Shown one piece after another: positions 16,765 to 26,106 of a stretch of 64,000 bases of DNA. Each line of letters opens with the position of its first letter. The first letter of the stretch is position 1. The stretch lies in assembly GCF_033449965.1 (NCBI RefSeq), contig NZ_CP137761.1, positions 4,030,001 to 4,094,000 of the forward strand. The letters run 5' to 3'. Under the pieces are notes generated by a model. The model searched no databases. It was given only the letters and a program-made list of their open reading frames with translations, and had not been told where the DNA came from. The translations under genes and the position numbers were made by a program. The DNA comes from Bacillus sp. T3 (GTDB taxonomy: Bacteria > Bacillota > Bacilli > Bacillales > Cytobacillaceae).

Positions 16765-16806
16765 ACAAAAAAACGGCATCCATTTTTTATGGATGCCGTT
16801 CTGTTT
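16765..16806. terminator. Bidirectional terminator
   Basis: AACGGCATCCA and TGGATGCCGTT form a perfect 11-base-pair stem, with an A-run to the left and TTTTT to the right. It serves converging yhdB and pgcA. Confidence 0.9.
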
Positions 16807-16816
16807 TTCACCAGTC

Positions 16817-18563
16817 TTATTGCACGACTGTTTCATTCATTTTCTTTTCAACAAGTTCCATGAATGCCTTTTCTACTTCTTCCAACTTTTGCTTACTTGC
16901 TTCAAGCGTTTCCGCATTAATGCCAAAATAAAATTTAATTTTTGGTTCTGTTCCTGAAGGACGCAAGCATACCCATGAACCATCCTCAAAAAGATATTTA
17001 ATCACATTGGATTTAGGAAGGTCGATGGTTTCCGTACTACCATCAGCCTTTGTTCTAATGCCGAGTAAATAATCTTCTGACACTGCAACTTTAACATTAC
17101 CTAGTTGTGTAAGCGGGTTGGAGCGGAATGCTGCAAGCGTTTGTTGGATTCGTTCTGTACCTTCCTTGCCTTTTAATGTTAAAGAACGAAGCCCTTCACG
17201 ATAAAAACCATATGTTTCAAAAATTGATATTAATGCATCATATAAGGACATGCCTTTTTCCTTGTAATAAGCGCAAACTTCAGCCGCCAATAACACTGCT
17301 TGAATTGCATCTTTATCCCGTGCGAAATCACTAATTAAATAGCCATAGCTTTCTTCATATCCAAATAAAAACTTATATTGACCTGTTGTTTCATATTCCT
17401 TAATTTTTTCAGCAATAAACTTAAAGCCAGTTAAGACATCGATTGTATCAAGTCCGTATGCCGTTGCAATTGTCTTACCAATCTCAGATGTAACAATCGT
17501 TTTTAACACAACTCCATTTGCTGGTAAGGTGCCCTTTTCTTTTTTCTGTGAAAGAATGTAATGTAAAAGAATTGCACCTGTTTGGTTTCCTGTTAATACA
17601 ACATATTGACCTTGATCATCTTTAACAGCAATTCCTAAGCGGTCCGCATCAGGATCTGTCGCAATTAAAAGGTCCGCACCAATCTTTTCTCCTTCTTTAA
17701 TCGCAAGTTCAAACGCTGCATGCTCTTCAGGATTTGGACTTTTGACTGTTGAAAACTCTGGATCTGGAAGCTCCTGCTCTTTTACGATTGTCACGTTTTT
17801 ATAGCCCATTGCCGACAATGCATTTCGTGCAGGAATATTAGCTGTACCATGCAATGGCGTGAAGACAATTTTCACATCGGAGTCTTGTGCGATTGTTGGA
17901 TTTTCAGAAATAGTAAGTAAATTTTCTAAATAAGCTTTGTCCACTTCCTCATTAATCAGAACGATCAAGCCTTGGTCAATTAAGACTTTCTCGTCAACTA
18001 CCTCAATCGCCAATTCATTGTCGATTTCGTTTACTTTTGCAATCACTTCATCCGCACTTTCAGGTGGAAGCTGCCCTCCATCCGGAACCGTAAACTTTAT
18101 AACCGTTATATTCAGGTGGGTTGTGGCTTGCGGTAATAACAATTCCACCAAATGCGTTTAAATGACGAACGGCAAAAGACAATTCTGGTGTTGGTCTTAG
18201 CTCAGTAAATACATACGTTTTGATTCCACGAGATGCCAACGTTTTTGCTGCTTCCATTGCAAATTCAGGAGACTTATGGCGAGAATCATATGCAATGGCT
18301 ACACCACGTTTTTTTGCTTCAATTCCATTTGATTCAATAAATGAAGCCAAACCTGCTGAAGCTTTTCGAACTGTATAGAGATTAATGCGATTCGTACCAG
18401 CACCAATTACGCCTCTCATACCACCTGTTCCAAATTCTAAATCTTTATAAAAAGCATCCTCAAGGATTTTTTCATTGCTTTGCATTTCCTCAAGTTGTGC
18501 TCTTATTTCTTGATCTAAGTTTTCTTCGTTTAGCCACTTTGCTGCTTTTTCTCTCCAATCCAT
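16817..18563 (-). CDS. pgcA: Phosphoglucomutase / phospho-sugar mutase (frameshifted as sequenced)
   Basis: This enzyme interconverts glucose 6-phosphate and glucose 1-phosphate, which feeds UDP-glucose, teichoic acid and polysaccharide synthesis. The N-terminal part starts MDWREKAAKWLNEE and carries the catalytic phosphoserine loop TASHNPPEYNGYKVYG. The frame then breaks at the AA at 18086-18087. Dropping one base joins PDGGQLPPESADEVIAKV and restores a 581-residue protein. The metal loop DPDADRLG, the sugar-binding GEESYGY and the C-terminal RPSGTEPKIKFY phosphate site are all present. The start is the ATG at 18563. Confidence 0.92.
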
Positions 18564-18825
18564 AAAACGACCTCCAATTTATGTATTACAAGTATTATGT
18601 TCGCTATTTTCCCCCATACTCCTTTAAATACCTTCCGAGTTATTATGACAAATCTCGAAGGAATTCCCTATATTATTATAATTATCTTTCCCCATCGAAA
18701 CAATATATCAATTAAATCTCCTAAAAATAGTAAAATAAAATATTTGAATTCAAGACAATTTATTTTACAATCAAACCAAATTCCCCCTATAATCATTGAT
18801 AAAGCATAGGACAGGAGTAAGATAA

Positions 18826-19266
18826 ATGAATAATAATCAGACAAAACAACGCGAAACACTGCTATTTACCGCTTGGGCTGCATCGGTGATTGCAATGCTT
18901 GGCAGTCTCTATTTTTCGGAGGTCCAAAAATTTGAACCTTGCGAACTTTGTTGGTATCAAAGAATACTCATGTATCCAATGGTCATTATTTTAGGAATCG
19001 CAGTAGTAAAAAAGGATGAACGGATTTCCTTTTATACAATGATATTATCAGCCATTGGCGCACTAATTTCACTGTATCATTATTCAATCCAAAAAATTCC
19101 GTTTATGGCTGATAATGCAGTAAGTTGCGGAAGAATTCCCTGTACAGGTCAATACATCAATTGGTTTGGATTTGTGACAATCCCGTTTTTGGCACTGGTT
19201 GCGTTTGTGACAATTTTCGTTTGTAGCTTGTTGATATGGAAACAAGTAAGGGGGCAGCAATCATAA
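18826..19266 (+). CDS. bdbC: Disulfide bond formation protein, DsbB family (BdbC-like)
   Basis: This quinone-linked thiol oxidase re-oxidises extracytoplasmic thiol-disulfide proteins. The 146-residue product has four membrane helices. The first catalytic pair CELC follows helix 1 (FEPCELCWYQRILMYP) and the second pair, CGRIPC, lies in the second outer loop, exactly as in BdbC. The stop codon overlaps the next gene's ATG (TAATG), making a two-gene unit with a thioredoxin-like partner. The ATG at 18826 follows AGGAG. Confidence 0.92.
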   Translation: MNNNQTKQRETLLFTAWAASVIAMLGSLYFSEVQKFEPCELCWYQRILMYPMVIILGIAVVKKDERISFYTMILSAIGALISLYHYSIQKIPFMADNAVSCGRIPCTGQYINWFGFVTIPFLALVAFVTIFVCSLLIWKQVRGQQS

Positions 19267-19733
19267 TGAAGAAAGTTCTTATTTTTTTAGTTATTATCAT
19301 CGCGATATTTGGAGCCATATCATTCTTAACCAATTCAAAAAACGAGGAAAAAGCTGAGGATAATCCTTATCACAAAGAAACTTTAGATCCACAGACAATC
19401 GCTCAGCTAGACGATCCCAATTATCAAAATCTTATCCTACCTGATGAATTAGAAAAAAAGCTCAATAATAAAGAAGATGTTACTGTATATTTTTATAGTC
19501 CCGCTTGTACACACTGTCAGCGAACCACCCCTGAGTTAGTTCCTTTGGTTGAAGATATGGGAATTAATTTAGTAAAATACAATTTACTTGAGTTTGAACA
19601 GGGCTGGGATGACTATAACTTAGAATCAACACCTACTATTGTTCAGTTTAAAGCTGGCAAAGAGACGGCAAGAATAGTAGGATATAATGAGCCGGAAGTA
19701 TTTGAAGCGTGGTTCAATCAAAATACAAAATAA
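19266..19733 (+). CDS. Membrane-anchored thioredoxin-like protein
   Basis: The 155-residue protein has a single N-terminal signal-anchor helix (residues 3-21) and a thioredoxin fold facing outward. Its active site reads SPACTHCQ (CTHC), with cis-Pro in ESTPTIV about 55 residues later. The ATG at 19266 shares a base with the bdbC stop, so the two are coupled. The protein is the likely redox partner of BdbC, taking the place of the DsbA-like BdbD, from which it differs by being shorter and lacking the helical insertion. An internal upstream ATG at 19236 is not used: it lies inside bdbC without a ribosome binding site. Confidence 0.87.
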   Translation: MKKVLIFLVIIIAIFGAISFLTNSKNEEKAEDNPYHKETLDPQTIAQLDDPNYQNLILPDELEKKLNNKEDVTVYFYSPACTHCQRTTPELVPLVEDMGINLVKYNLLEFEQGWDDYNLESTPTIVQFKAGKETARIVGYNEPEVFEAWFNQNTK

Positions 19734-19740
19734 TACAAAG

Positions 19741-19767
19741 AAAGGCTGACAATGTCAGCCTTTTTAT
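19741..19767. terminator. Bidirectional terminator
   Basis: AAAGGCTGAC and GTCAGCCTTT form a 10-base-pair stem with a three-base loop and flanking A and T runs. It serves the converging thioredoxin and yhcU genes. Confidence 0.88.
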
Positions 19768-20156
19768 ATTAAGTATTGATTTGCTGGTTGACTATAGATA
19801 CTTAGCATTTCAACCTTAATCGTTTCTCGATGAAAGTGATGATACGAAAATGGAAAATGCATGCCCATTTCCAAAAGCATGCTCGCATTCTTTTCAAAAA
19901 TGACCTTGTATTCATCTTGTAGCTCAACTGTTTCTAAAATAGAGATAATCGTTTGCAAACAGGTAATCAGGAGATAGGCATCTCTTAACGTTGCAAAACC
20001 TTCAAAGTTACTAGTTGGCTGTAATACTTTTTCCCGCTCAAACCGCTTAATCTCATCATCATGAAAAAAGCGAGGAAAGATATTTGAATAAAAATATTGA
20101 ACAAGCTCCTGTACCTTTGTTTCCTGTCCGGGAGTTGATGCAAAAACAATCTTCAC
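19764..20156 (-). CDS. yhcU: YhcU-like protein (DUF5365)
   Basis: The 130-residue soluble protein starts at a GTG (20156) preceded by AAGGTGG and reads MKIVFASTPGQETKVQELVQYFYSNIFPRFF. The longer frame up to 20249 would add an implausible hydrophobic leader across the promoter. From memory the opening resembles B. subtilis YhcU, and the divergent neighbour is a YhcT-like pseudouridine synthase, as in B. subtilis. The function is unknown; no catalytic motif is visible. Confidence 0.72.
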   Translation of the reverse strand: MKIVFASTPGQETKVQELVQYFYSNIFPRFFHDDEIKRFEREKVLQPTSNFEGFATLRDAYLLITCLQTIISILETVELQDEYKVIFEKNASMLLEMGMHFPFSYHHFHRETIKVEMLSIYSQPANQYLI

Positions 20157-20305
20157 AAAAAAACCACCTTTAACAAACCTTTTCTTCAGATACAATAAGA
20201 ATAGCATAATTAATAAAAGATTTATGGTGGTAATTATACCCACGGTCACGGTAATTTTTAACGATTTTTACAATAATTTTATCGTTCTTACATGGAGGTA
20301 ATGAT

Positions 20306-21226
20306 ATGAAATTTCAGCGTAAAGGTCCATGGCTAGAAACTATTGTTAGCCAGGAATGGAATGGACTCACAATTGACCAAATCCTTCGGGATGTATGGAA
20401 TGGACCTAAAAAGCAAATACACCAGCTAAGAATGGAAAAAGGAATTCTTATTAATGGCGATCACGCAATCTGGTCAAAACCACTTTGCCTTGGTGACATC
20501 ATCCAAATCAAGTTTTTTTCAGATGAAGAATTTGGAGTGATACCATCCTACATCGATATCGACATCCTGTTCGAGGATGATCATTTACTTGTTGTCAACA
20601 AACCATCTGGACTTGATACTCACCCTAATGAACCTGGTCAATCCAATACTTTAGCCAATGCAGTCGCATTTTATCTTCAATCAAAGGGTGAATTTCGTAA
20701 AGTTATCCATATCCACCGACTAGATAAAGACACCACTGGGGCAGTTCTTTTTGCCAAACACGGCTTTGTAGGATCAATTTTAGATCGAATGCTTGAGGAA
20801 AGGAAAATACAAAGAACATACTTAGCCTTAGTTAGCGGATTGATAAAGAAAAAAAGAGGAACAATAAATGAACCAATTGGACGAGACCGTCATCATCCAA
20901 CGAAAAGAAGAGTATCACCAACCGGTCAAAAAGCGGTCACCCATTACCAAGTCTTAAAAATATTTCCAAAAACAAATTGTTCATTAATCCAATGCAGTTT
21001 AGAAACAGGGCGCACTCATCAAATTCGTGTTCATCTTAGCAGCATTGGTTTTCCACTTATCGGTGATCACTTATATGGAGAAAAAACAACCTTAACAAGG
21101 CAAGCGCTCCATGCAGCCAAGCTAGCCTTCGTCCACCCTTTTACTGCGGAGAAAGTGGAATGTCACGCTCCTTTTTTAGACAACCCAGCCATTTTTCCTC
21201 CCGATTCTTTTCAATTAATGAAATGA
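20306..21226 (+). CDS. yhcT: RluA-family pseudouridine synthase (YhcT-like)
   Basis: This enzyme isomerises uridine to pseudouridine in RNA; for this subgroup the target, rRNA or tRNA, is unknown. The 306-residue product has an N-terminal S4-like region (TIDQILRDVW...LINGDH). The catalytic domain follows, with HRLDKDTTGAVLFAK containing the catalytic Asp (about residue 149). The downstream TGRTHQIRVHLSSIGFPLIGDHLYG is the other hallmark. The ATG at 20306 follows TGGAGG. It is divergent from yhcU and monocistronic. Confidence 0.92.
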   Translation: MKFQRKGPWLETIVSQEWNGLTIDQILRDVWNGPKKQIHQLRMEKGILINGDHAIWSKPLCLGDIIQIKFFSDEEFGVIPSYIDIDILFEDDHLLVVNKPSGLDTHPNEPGQSNTLANAVAFYLQSKGEFRKVIHIHRLDKDTTGAVLFAKHGFVGSILDRMLEERKIQRTYLALVSGLIKKKRGTINEPIGRDRHHPTKRRVSPTGQKAVTHYQVLKIFPKTNCSLIQCSLETGRTHQIRVHLSSIGFPLIGDHLYGEKTTLTRQALHAAKLAFVHPFTAEKVECHAPFLDNPAIFPPDSFQLMK

Positions 21227-21231
21227 TTGTG

Positions 21232-21266
21232 CAACCGACACATTAAGTCTTTCGTGTCGGTTTTTC
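21232..21266 (+). terminator. Terminator of yhcT
   Basis: AACCGACAC and GTGTCGGTT form a nine-base-pair stem with a loop of about 12 bases, followed by a T run. Confidence 0.85.
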
Positions 21267-21502
21267 TTTCAATGAGGTTTATTTTTAGATAGATTCCTTT
21301 TCATATTTACTTCCTGTTTTGGAAAACATAATAGTAATTTCTTGAGGTAACGTTCACCTTTACAATTCCTTTACATTCGAAAGAAATATTAAGTTTTTGT
21401 AAATTTTATTAACACACTCTTTTCAATTTCGACATTTTTCGGATACAATATTTCGGTTGAGATTTTTTTAAAATTTCGTTAAAAAATAATGGGGGTTCAA
21501 CC

Positions 21503-22120
21503 ATGGCTTTTAAAAAGAAGGACAAATTCGCAGTTATTTTAAGTAATATTTCCGCTAATTTAAAAGAGAGTGCTGATTTTTTCGCTGACTATAAGCTTAA
21601 AAATGTAAGTGATTTAAAAGTTTTCTCTGAGAAAATGAAGGAATACGAAACAAAAGGTGACTCATTCATTCATGAGGTAACAGTGGATTTAAATAACGCC
21701 TTCATCACACCAATAGAACGTGAAGATATTCTCCACTTAGCGATGAGTATGGATGACGTCCTTGACGGAATCGAAGCGACAGCTGCGCTTTTTGAAATGT
21801 ACTCTATCACCCAAGCTGATGATTTTATGGTTAAATTCGTGGATTCCATCCGTGGTGCTGCGATTGAGATTGATAAAGCAGTCGATTTATTGTCTACAAA
21901 AAAGCTGCTTAACATTCGTGACCACGCTATCAAGATTAAAGATTATGAATCAAAATGTGATGGGATTTTACGTCAATCAATTAAGCATTTATTTGCTACA
22001 GAAAAGGATCCAATCCGGATTATTCAATATAAAGAGATTTATGAAAACCTTGAAGATATCGCTGATTACTGTCAAAGTGTTGCCAATACACTTGAAACCA
22101 TTATTATGAAAAATGCATAA
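21503..22120 (+). CDS. DUF47 / PhoU-like accessory protein of Pit transporter
   Basis: This 205-residue all-helical protein (MAFKKKDKFAVILSNISANL...) belongs to the DUF47 family, relatives of PhoU that are encoded with Pit phosphate transporters and are thought to tune their activity. Acidic motifs typical of the family are present (YETKGDSFIHEV, REDILHLAMSMDDVLDGIE, DYESKCDGI). The ATG at 21503 lies nine bases after GGGGG. It is 15 bases from the pit start, so the two are co-transcribed. Confidence 0.92.
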   Translation: MAFKKKDKFAVILSNISANLKESADFFADYKLKNVSDLKVFSEKMKEYETKGDSFIHEVTVDLNNAFITPIEREDILHLAMSMDDVLDGIEATAALFEMYSITQADDFMVKFVDSIRGAAIEIDKAVDLLSTKKLLNIRDHAIKIKDYESKCDGILRQSIKHLFATEKDPIRIIQYKEIYENLEDIADYCQSVANTLETIIMKNA

Positions 22121-22135
22121 GGAGCCTAGAATTTT

Positions 22136-23134
22136 ATGGATTCAATGTTAGTACTTACGATTCTTATCGTTGTCGGGGCCCTTTCATTTGATTTTATCAA
22201 TGGGTTCCATGATACAGCGAATGCTATCGCGACATCGGTTTCGACAAAGGCATTAAAACCGAGACATGCGATTGTATTAGCAGCTGTCATGAACTTCCTT
22301 GGTGCAATCTCCTTTACTGGAGTTGCCAAAACAATTACAAAGGATATTGTCGATCCATTCACGCTTCAAAATGGTTCCCTTGTTATTCTAGCTGCACTGA
22401 TTGCCGCTATCTTTTGGAACCTATTAACATGGTATTATGGTATTCCTAGTAGCTCATCCCATGCACTGATCGGTTCCATTGCAGGTGCTGCGATTGCTTC
22501 TGCAGGATTAGGTGTGTTACATTACGCTGGATTCTTGAAAATTATTGAGGCTTTGATTTTATCGCCAATCCTAGCTTTTGTTGTCGGCTATGTCGTCTAC
22601 AGTATCTTTAAAGTGGTCTTTAAGAATCTCAACTTAACCAAAACTAATCGAAATTTTCGGATATTCCAGATTTTCACTGCTGCATTACAGGCATATACAC
22701 ATGGTACAAATGATGCACAAAAAGCAATGGGGATTATTACGATGGCACTGATCGCAAATAATTACCAACAAACCGATGATATTCAATTATGGGTTCAAGT
22801 CTCCTGTGCGATTGCGATGGGGCTAGGAACATCGATTGGTGGCTGGAAAATTATTAAAACGGTTGGTGGCAAGATAATGAAAATCCGTCCTGTTAACGGG
22901 GTTGCTGCCGATTTAACAGGGGCAATGATTATTTTTGGTGCAACTTATATTCACCTTCCTGTTAGTACAACGCATGTTATCTCCTCTTCAATCTTAGGTG
23001 TAGGTTCATCACACCGTCTCAAAGGAGTAAAATGGGGTACAGCACAGCGAATGCTGGTTACATGGGTCATTACATTACCAATATCAGCATTAATTGCTGC
23101 AATTAGCTACTATGTATTAAGCTTATTCTTTTAA
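22136..23134 (+). CDS. pit: Low-affinity inorganic phosphate transporter, Pit family
   Basis: This metal-phosphate:H+ symporter has 332 residues and about ten helices. The duplicated PiT signatures are clear: GFHDTANAIATSVSTKAL near residue 23 and THGTNDAQKAMGI near residue 188, each with the Asn/Asp pair. SSSHALIGS and STTHVISSSILGVG are the two matching re-entrant segments. It follows the DUF47 gene in one operon. The ATG at 22136 is preceded by AAGGAG. No Pho box was identified. Confidence 0.95.
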   Translation: MDSMLVLTILIVVGALSFDFINGFHDTANAIATSVSTKALKPRHAIVLAAVMNFLGAISFTGVAKTITKDIVDPFTLQNGSLVILAALIAAIFWNLLTWYYGIPSSSSHALIGSIAGAAIASAGLGVLHYAGFLKIIEALILSPILAFVVGYVVYSIFKVVFKNLNLTKTNRNFRIFQIFTAALQAYTHGTNDAQKAMGIITMALIANNYQQTDDIQLWVQVSCAIAMGLGTSIGGWKIIKTVGGKIMKIRPVNGVAADLTGAMIIFGATYIHLPVSTTHVISSSILGVGSSHRLKGVKWGTAQRMLVTWVITLPISALIAAISYYVLSLFF

Positions 23135-23142
23135 TTAAAATT

Positions 23143-23181
23143 AAAATGCTTAGCGATTCCTTAGTCGCTAAGCATTTTTTA
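23143..23181 (+). terminator. Terminator of the DUF47-pit operon
   Basis: AAAATGCTTAGCGA and TCGCTAAGCATTTT pair over about 13 bases and run into TTTTTT. Confidence 0.88.
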
Positions 23182-23195
23182 TACTGGGTCAAATG

Positions 23196-23233
23196 TTAAG
23201 GGGTTCCACCTAAAAGATGGAGCCCCTTTTATT
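23196..23233. terminator. Second terminator-like hairpin, likely for the FAD gene
   Basis: GGGGTTCCA and TGGAGCCCC form a nine-base-pair stem with one G-T pair. A TTTT follows on the plus strand. The minus-strand side lacks a good T-run, so its orientation is uncertain. Confidence 0.5.
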
Positions 23234-23237
23234 CTGC

Positions 23238-23802
23238 TTATTTTTTTAATACATCATGATCGACATAACGTGTTCCATTTAGTTCACTGATTACGTTAAT
23301 GGCTACCTTTGCTCCATCCCCAGCTGTAATGATTGTATGAACACTAACTCCTGCTAAAGTACCAGCTGCCCAAATATTCTTTTTGTTCGTTTTACCAGAT
23401 TGGTCAACATCCACTACTGTTTTTATTCTTGGCTCTGTGCCTGGCTTAGTGGCCACACCAATTTTTTCAGCTAAATCCGTTAAAGCACCTGTTGCTAGAA
23501 TGACATGCTGCGCATTGTATGTCCCCTGCTCTGTTTGAATTGTATAATTTCCATTGTCTTCCGTTACACCACTCACTTGCTCTTGTTTATACTCAGCCCC
23601 AAATTTTTTAGCCTGATCTTGTCCAACTTGAAGTAAATCCTGGACCGGAAATGGCGTCCACACCGTAATGATTTTCCATCCAAGCCCGAGCTGTCATGCT
23701 TTTTCCGTGATCTAGTAAAAGTGTCTTTTTCCCAGCCTTTGCTGCAAATAGTGCCGCACTTGCTCCAGCTGGACCAGCACCGATAATCGCAATTTCATAC
23801 AT
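23238..23802 (-). CDS. Small FAD-dependent pyridine nucleotide-disulfide oxidoreductase-like protein (frameshifted as sequenced)
   Basis: The N-terminal FAD motif IIGAGPAGASAALFAAKAG (GxGxxG) is clear. The frame breaks at the CC at 23639-23640. Removing one base joins DAISGP to DLLQVGQDQAKKFGAEY and gives 187 residues, ending with the second FAD block NIWAAGTLAGVSVHTIITAGDGAKVA. It resembles the FAD halves of a thioredoxin reductase joined directly, with no NADPH domain and no CxxC pair. An electron donor or partner protein must therefore be assumed. Such short proteins are annotated as NAD(P)/FAD-dependent oxidoreductases in Bacillus. The specific role is unknown. Confidence 0.8.
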
Positions 23803-23969
23803 ATTTATACCTCCTAGGTTAATGGAAATTATTTGATAATCATAACTTTAAATTAATTAAAATGAATTGTAAAACCATCTGCTTAAAAAAGAGTAACTTC
23901 TAACTATTACTTCTTATTTAATCCAAATCATCATAATTATTATAAGAGGACAAGTTAGGGTGATGTTAC

Positions 23970-24545
23970 ATGATGGAAAGAACAATGGCAGTTTTTTTTG
24001 GAAGCCTGTTGATTGGACTTGGTATTAATGGATTTTTGGTCCCTCATCATCTGCTTGATGGTGGAATGATTGGGATTGGGCTCATTATTCATTATTACTA
24101 TGGCTGGCCAACAGGTTTAAGCATGATTCTTCTTAGTATTCCCCTCTATTTATTGGCATGGTATTATGATCGGCAATTTTTTTACAATAGCTTACATGGC
24201 TTAATTATTTCTTGTCTTTTTATTGATCTGCTCGACTTCGTAAATGACCAATTTTATTTGAGCATCGTTTGGAGCTCTATTCTAGGTGGAATCCTCGTTG
24301 GCTGTGGAATAGGTTTAATGCTACGTTATAAAACCAGTACAGGTGGAACTGATTTATTAGCTCAGCTAATTGGGAAACTTATTTCGATCAATGTGGGTGT
24401 GTTAATTTTTATGATTGATGGAATAGTGATTATTAGCGGAATGAATATTGTTGGGTTGGAGAAATTTTTATACTCGTTTATTACGATTATTTTTGTAGGA
24501 ATAATGACTTCACTAACAGTCATGAAATCAACGTCTTCATATTAA
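23970..24545 (+). CDS. YitT-family membrane protein lacking the DUF2179 domain
   Basis: This 191-residue protein has five to six hydrophobic helices. The glycine-rich motifs of the YitT/YczE family are present (GLGINGFLVPHHLLDGGMIGIG and TSTGGTDLLAQL). Full YitT proteins continue with a cytosolic DUF2179 domain of about 80 residues; here the gene stops after the last helix. The ATG at 23970 lies six bases after AGGGTGA. A second YitT-type protein, also without DUF2179, is at 51.2 kb. Function unknown, possibly transport. Confidence 0.82.
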   Translation: MMERTMAVFFGSLLIGLGINGFLVPHHLLDGGMIGIGLIIHYYYGWPTGLSMILLSIPLYLLAWYYDRQFFYNSLHGLIISCLFIDLLDFVNDQFYLSIVWSSILGGILVGCGIGLMLRYKTSTGGTDLLAQLIGKLISINVGVLIFMIDGIVIISGMNIVGLEKFLYSFITIIFVGIMTSLTVMKSTSSY

Positions 24546-24553
24546 AATTTACG

Positions 24554-24590
24554 AAAAGAGGCAACCGTTATCGGCTGCCTCTTTTTTATA
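24554..24590. terminator. Terminator of the YitT-family gene
   Basis: AAAGAGGCA and TGCCTCTTT form the outer stem around an inner CCG/CGG pairing, followed by six Ts. Confidence 0.85.
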
Positions 24591-24612
24591 TCTTGACTCT
24601 GTTATCTTTGTC

Positions 24613-24741
24613 GTTGATTTCCGCTCCAGGTGCTCGCTTTCCGCGGGGCGGGCGGTGAGCCTCCTCGTCGCTAACGCTCCTGTGGGGTCTCACCAGTCCC
24701 GCTGCTCCCGCAGGAGTCGAGCACCTTCCGCTCCAATCAAC
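24613..24741. repeat. Intergenic palindromic repeat, type B (simple copy)
   Basis: The 129-base element has imperfect terminal inverted repeats, beginning GTTGATTTCCGCTCCAGG and ending CCGCTCCAATCAAC, with GGTGCTCG/CGAGCACC inside. The centre contains GTGAGCC...GGTCTCAC and CGCTAACG. It is clearly more GC-rich than the surroundings. A second copy at 45.6 kb is interrupted by a type A element. No coding capacity; it may be a mobile non-autonomous or REP-like sequence. Confidence 0.75.
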
Positions 24742-24777
24742 ATTGTGCCAAAAATCAACATTGAGCTTTAACATAGC

Positions 24778-25809
24778 CTAAAACTTAAAGTTCATCTTGA
24801 TAATATTGGCTTTTTTTAATGTATCATAAACGATGACCATTGCTGGTCCAATAAAGACTCCAATCAATCCTAGAAGCTTAAAGCCTATATATAAACTGAT
24901 TAGCGCAGCAAGCGGCGAAATTCCTAAGCTGCTGGAATAAATCTTCGGCTCAACAATTCTTCTTACAACGGTAATAACAAAGAATAATACAATTAAACCA
25001 ATCCCGAGGAAGTGATTTCCTTGTAGGATCGCAACGATTGCCCAAGGAACTAAAACAGAGCCCGTACCAAGTATCGGCAAAATATCGACAATAACGATTA
25101 ACAGGGAAAGTACGGCTGTATAGGAAACCTGTAAAATTGACAGCCCCACAAAAGCCATGATAAAGGTAATGACACTTAAAATAATCTGCGCCTTAATAAA
25201 CCCAATTCCAGCTTTGCTTAATTCAGTGGTCACCACATAAACCTTCAACTTCGTTTGATCGGTTAGATATTTTTCTAGCTTCACCTTAAGCTTTGGTAAC
25301 TCTAAGCTAATCATAAATAATGCAACTAAGTAAATTAACACTTCAATTAAAAAACCTGGAATAATGGTTAAAATGTTGATGATATATTGAACTAGGCCTT
25401 GAAAAAAGGAATCTAGTGTATTAATAGAGTTTTCTACAGTCTTTTCAATCGACGAAATGACTTCATTCGGAAGGCTTTTTGAATAAAATTCCCACTTTTT
25501 CATTAAAGGCAGAATGACTGAACGATAAAAATCCTTAACAAATGTCGGTGTTTTTTCTGATAATGCGATTGTTTGCGTTGTGATAATAGCAATCATATTA
25601 AAGCCTATCACCAAAAGCATAAGTACATATCCAGTAAAAACCGTAATAACTGATTGAAGTCGGCTTAGATGTAATTTGTCGTTAAACCACTTAACTAGGC
25701 CCTCAAGCAAAACCGCTGTAATTAGGGCAAAAATCAATGGCAAACTATAGGGTAGAACAATAATTGCTAGTAAAATCCCGATGGTAATAAATGTCCATTT
25801 TTTCCACAT
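24778..25809 (-). CDS. AI-2E family transporter (YtvI-like)
   Basis: This 343-residue membrane protein of the AI-2E/PerM permease family has about eight hydrophobic segments. The family pattern is visible: VDILPILGTGSVLVPWAI in the last third and the C-terminal GLIGVFIGPAMVIVYDTL. Members export varied substrates. B. subtilis YtvI, a sporulation integral membrane protein, is one possible relative, but the paralogue cannot be fixed. It is monocistronic with ATG at 25809. It ends just after the type B repeat. Confidence 0.85.
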   Translation of the reverse strand: MWKKWTFITIGILLAIIVLPYSLPLIFALITAVLLEGLVKWFNDKLHLSRLQSVITVFTGYVLMLLVIGFNMIAIITTQTIALSEKTPTFVKDFYRSVILPLMKKWEFYSKSLPNEVISSIEKTVENSINTLDSFFQGLVQYIINILTIIPGFLIEVLIYLVALFMISLELPKLKVKLEKYLTDQTKLKVYVVTTELSKAGIGFIKAQIILSVITFIMAFVGLSILQVSYTAVLSLLIVIVDILPILGTGSVLVPWAIVAILQGNHFLGIGLIVLFFVITVVRRIVEPKIYSSSLGISPLAALISLYIGFKLLGLIGVFIGPAMVIVYDTLKKANIIKMNFKF

Positions 25810-26106
25810 TTAATGCATAACGCTCCTTATTTTATCCTCAGCTGAGGCATTATATCGTCTAAATTAATGTGAATCGATCACCTTTATTGTTACTTTTTTA
25901 TTTTACTATACTTTGCAGGGGTATGACCTATTTAGAAGGGAAAAACTTATCTATTTCCCTTTTATGAAGATCAATTTTTCGTTTTATCAATCAATTTAGA
26001 AAATTCTTTATTGACCGACATGTTTCGCGAAGATATTATAAAAATGATAATAACAATTTAAATACATACACAACTGGTCGAAGTTAATTATTAATGACTT
26101 AAATAG

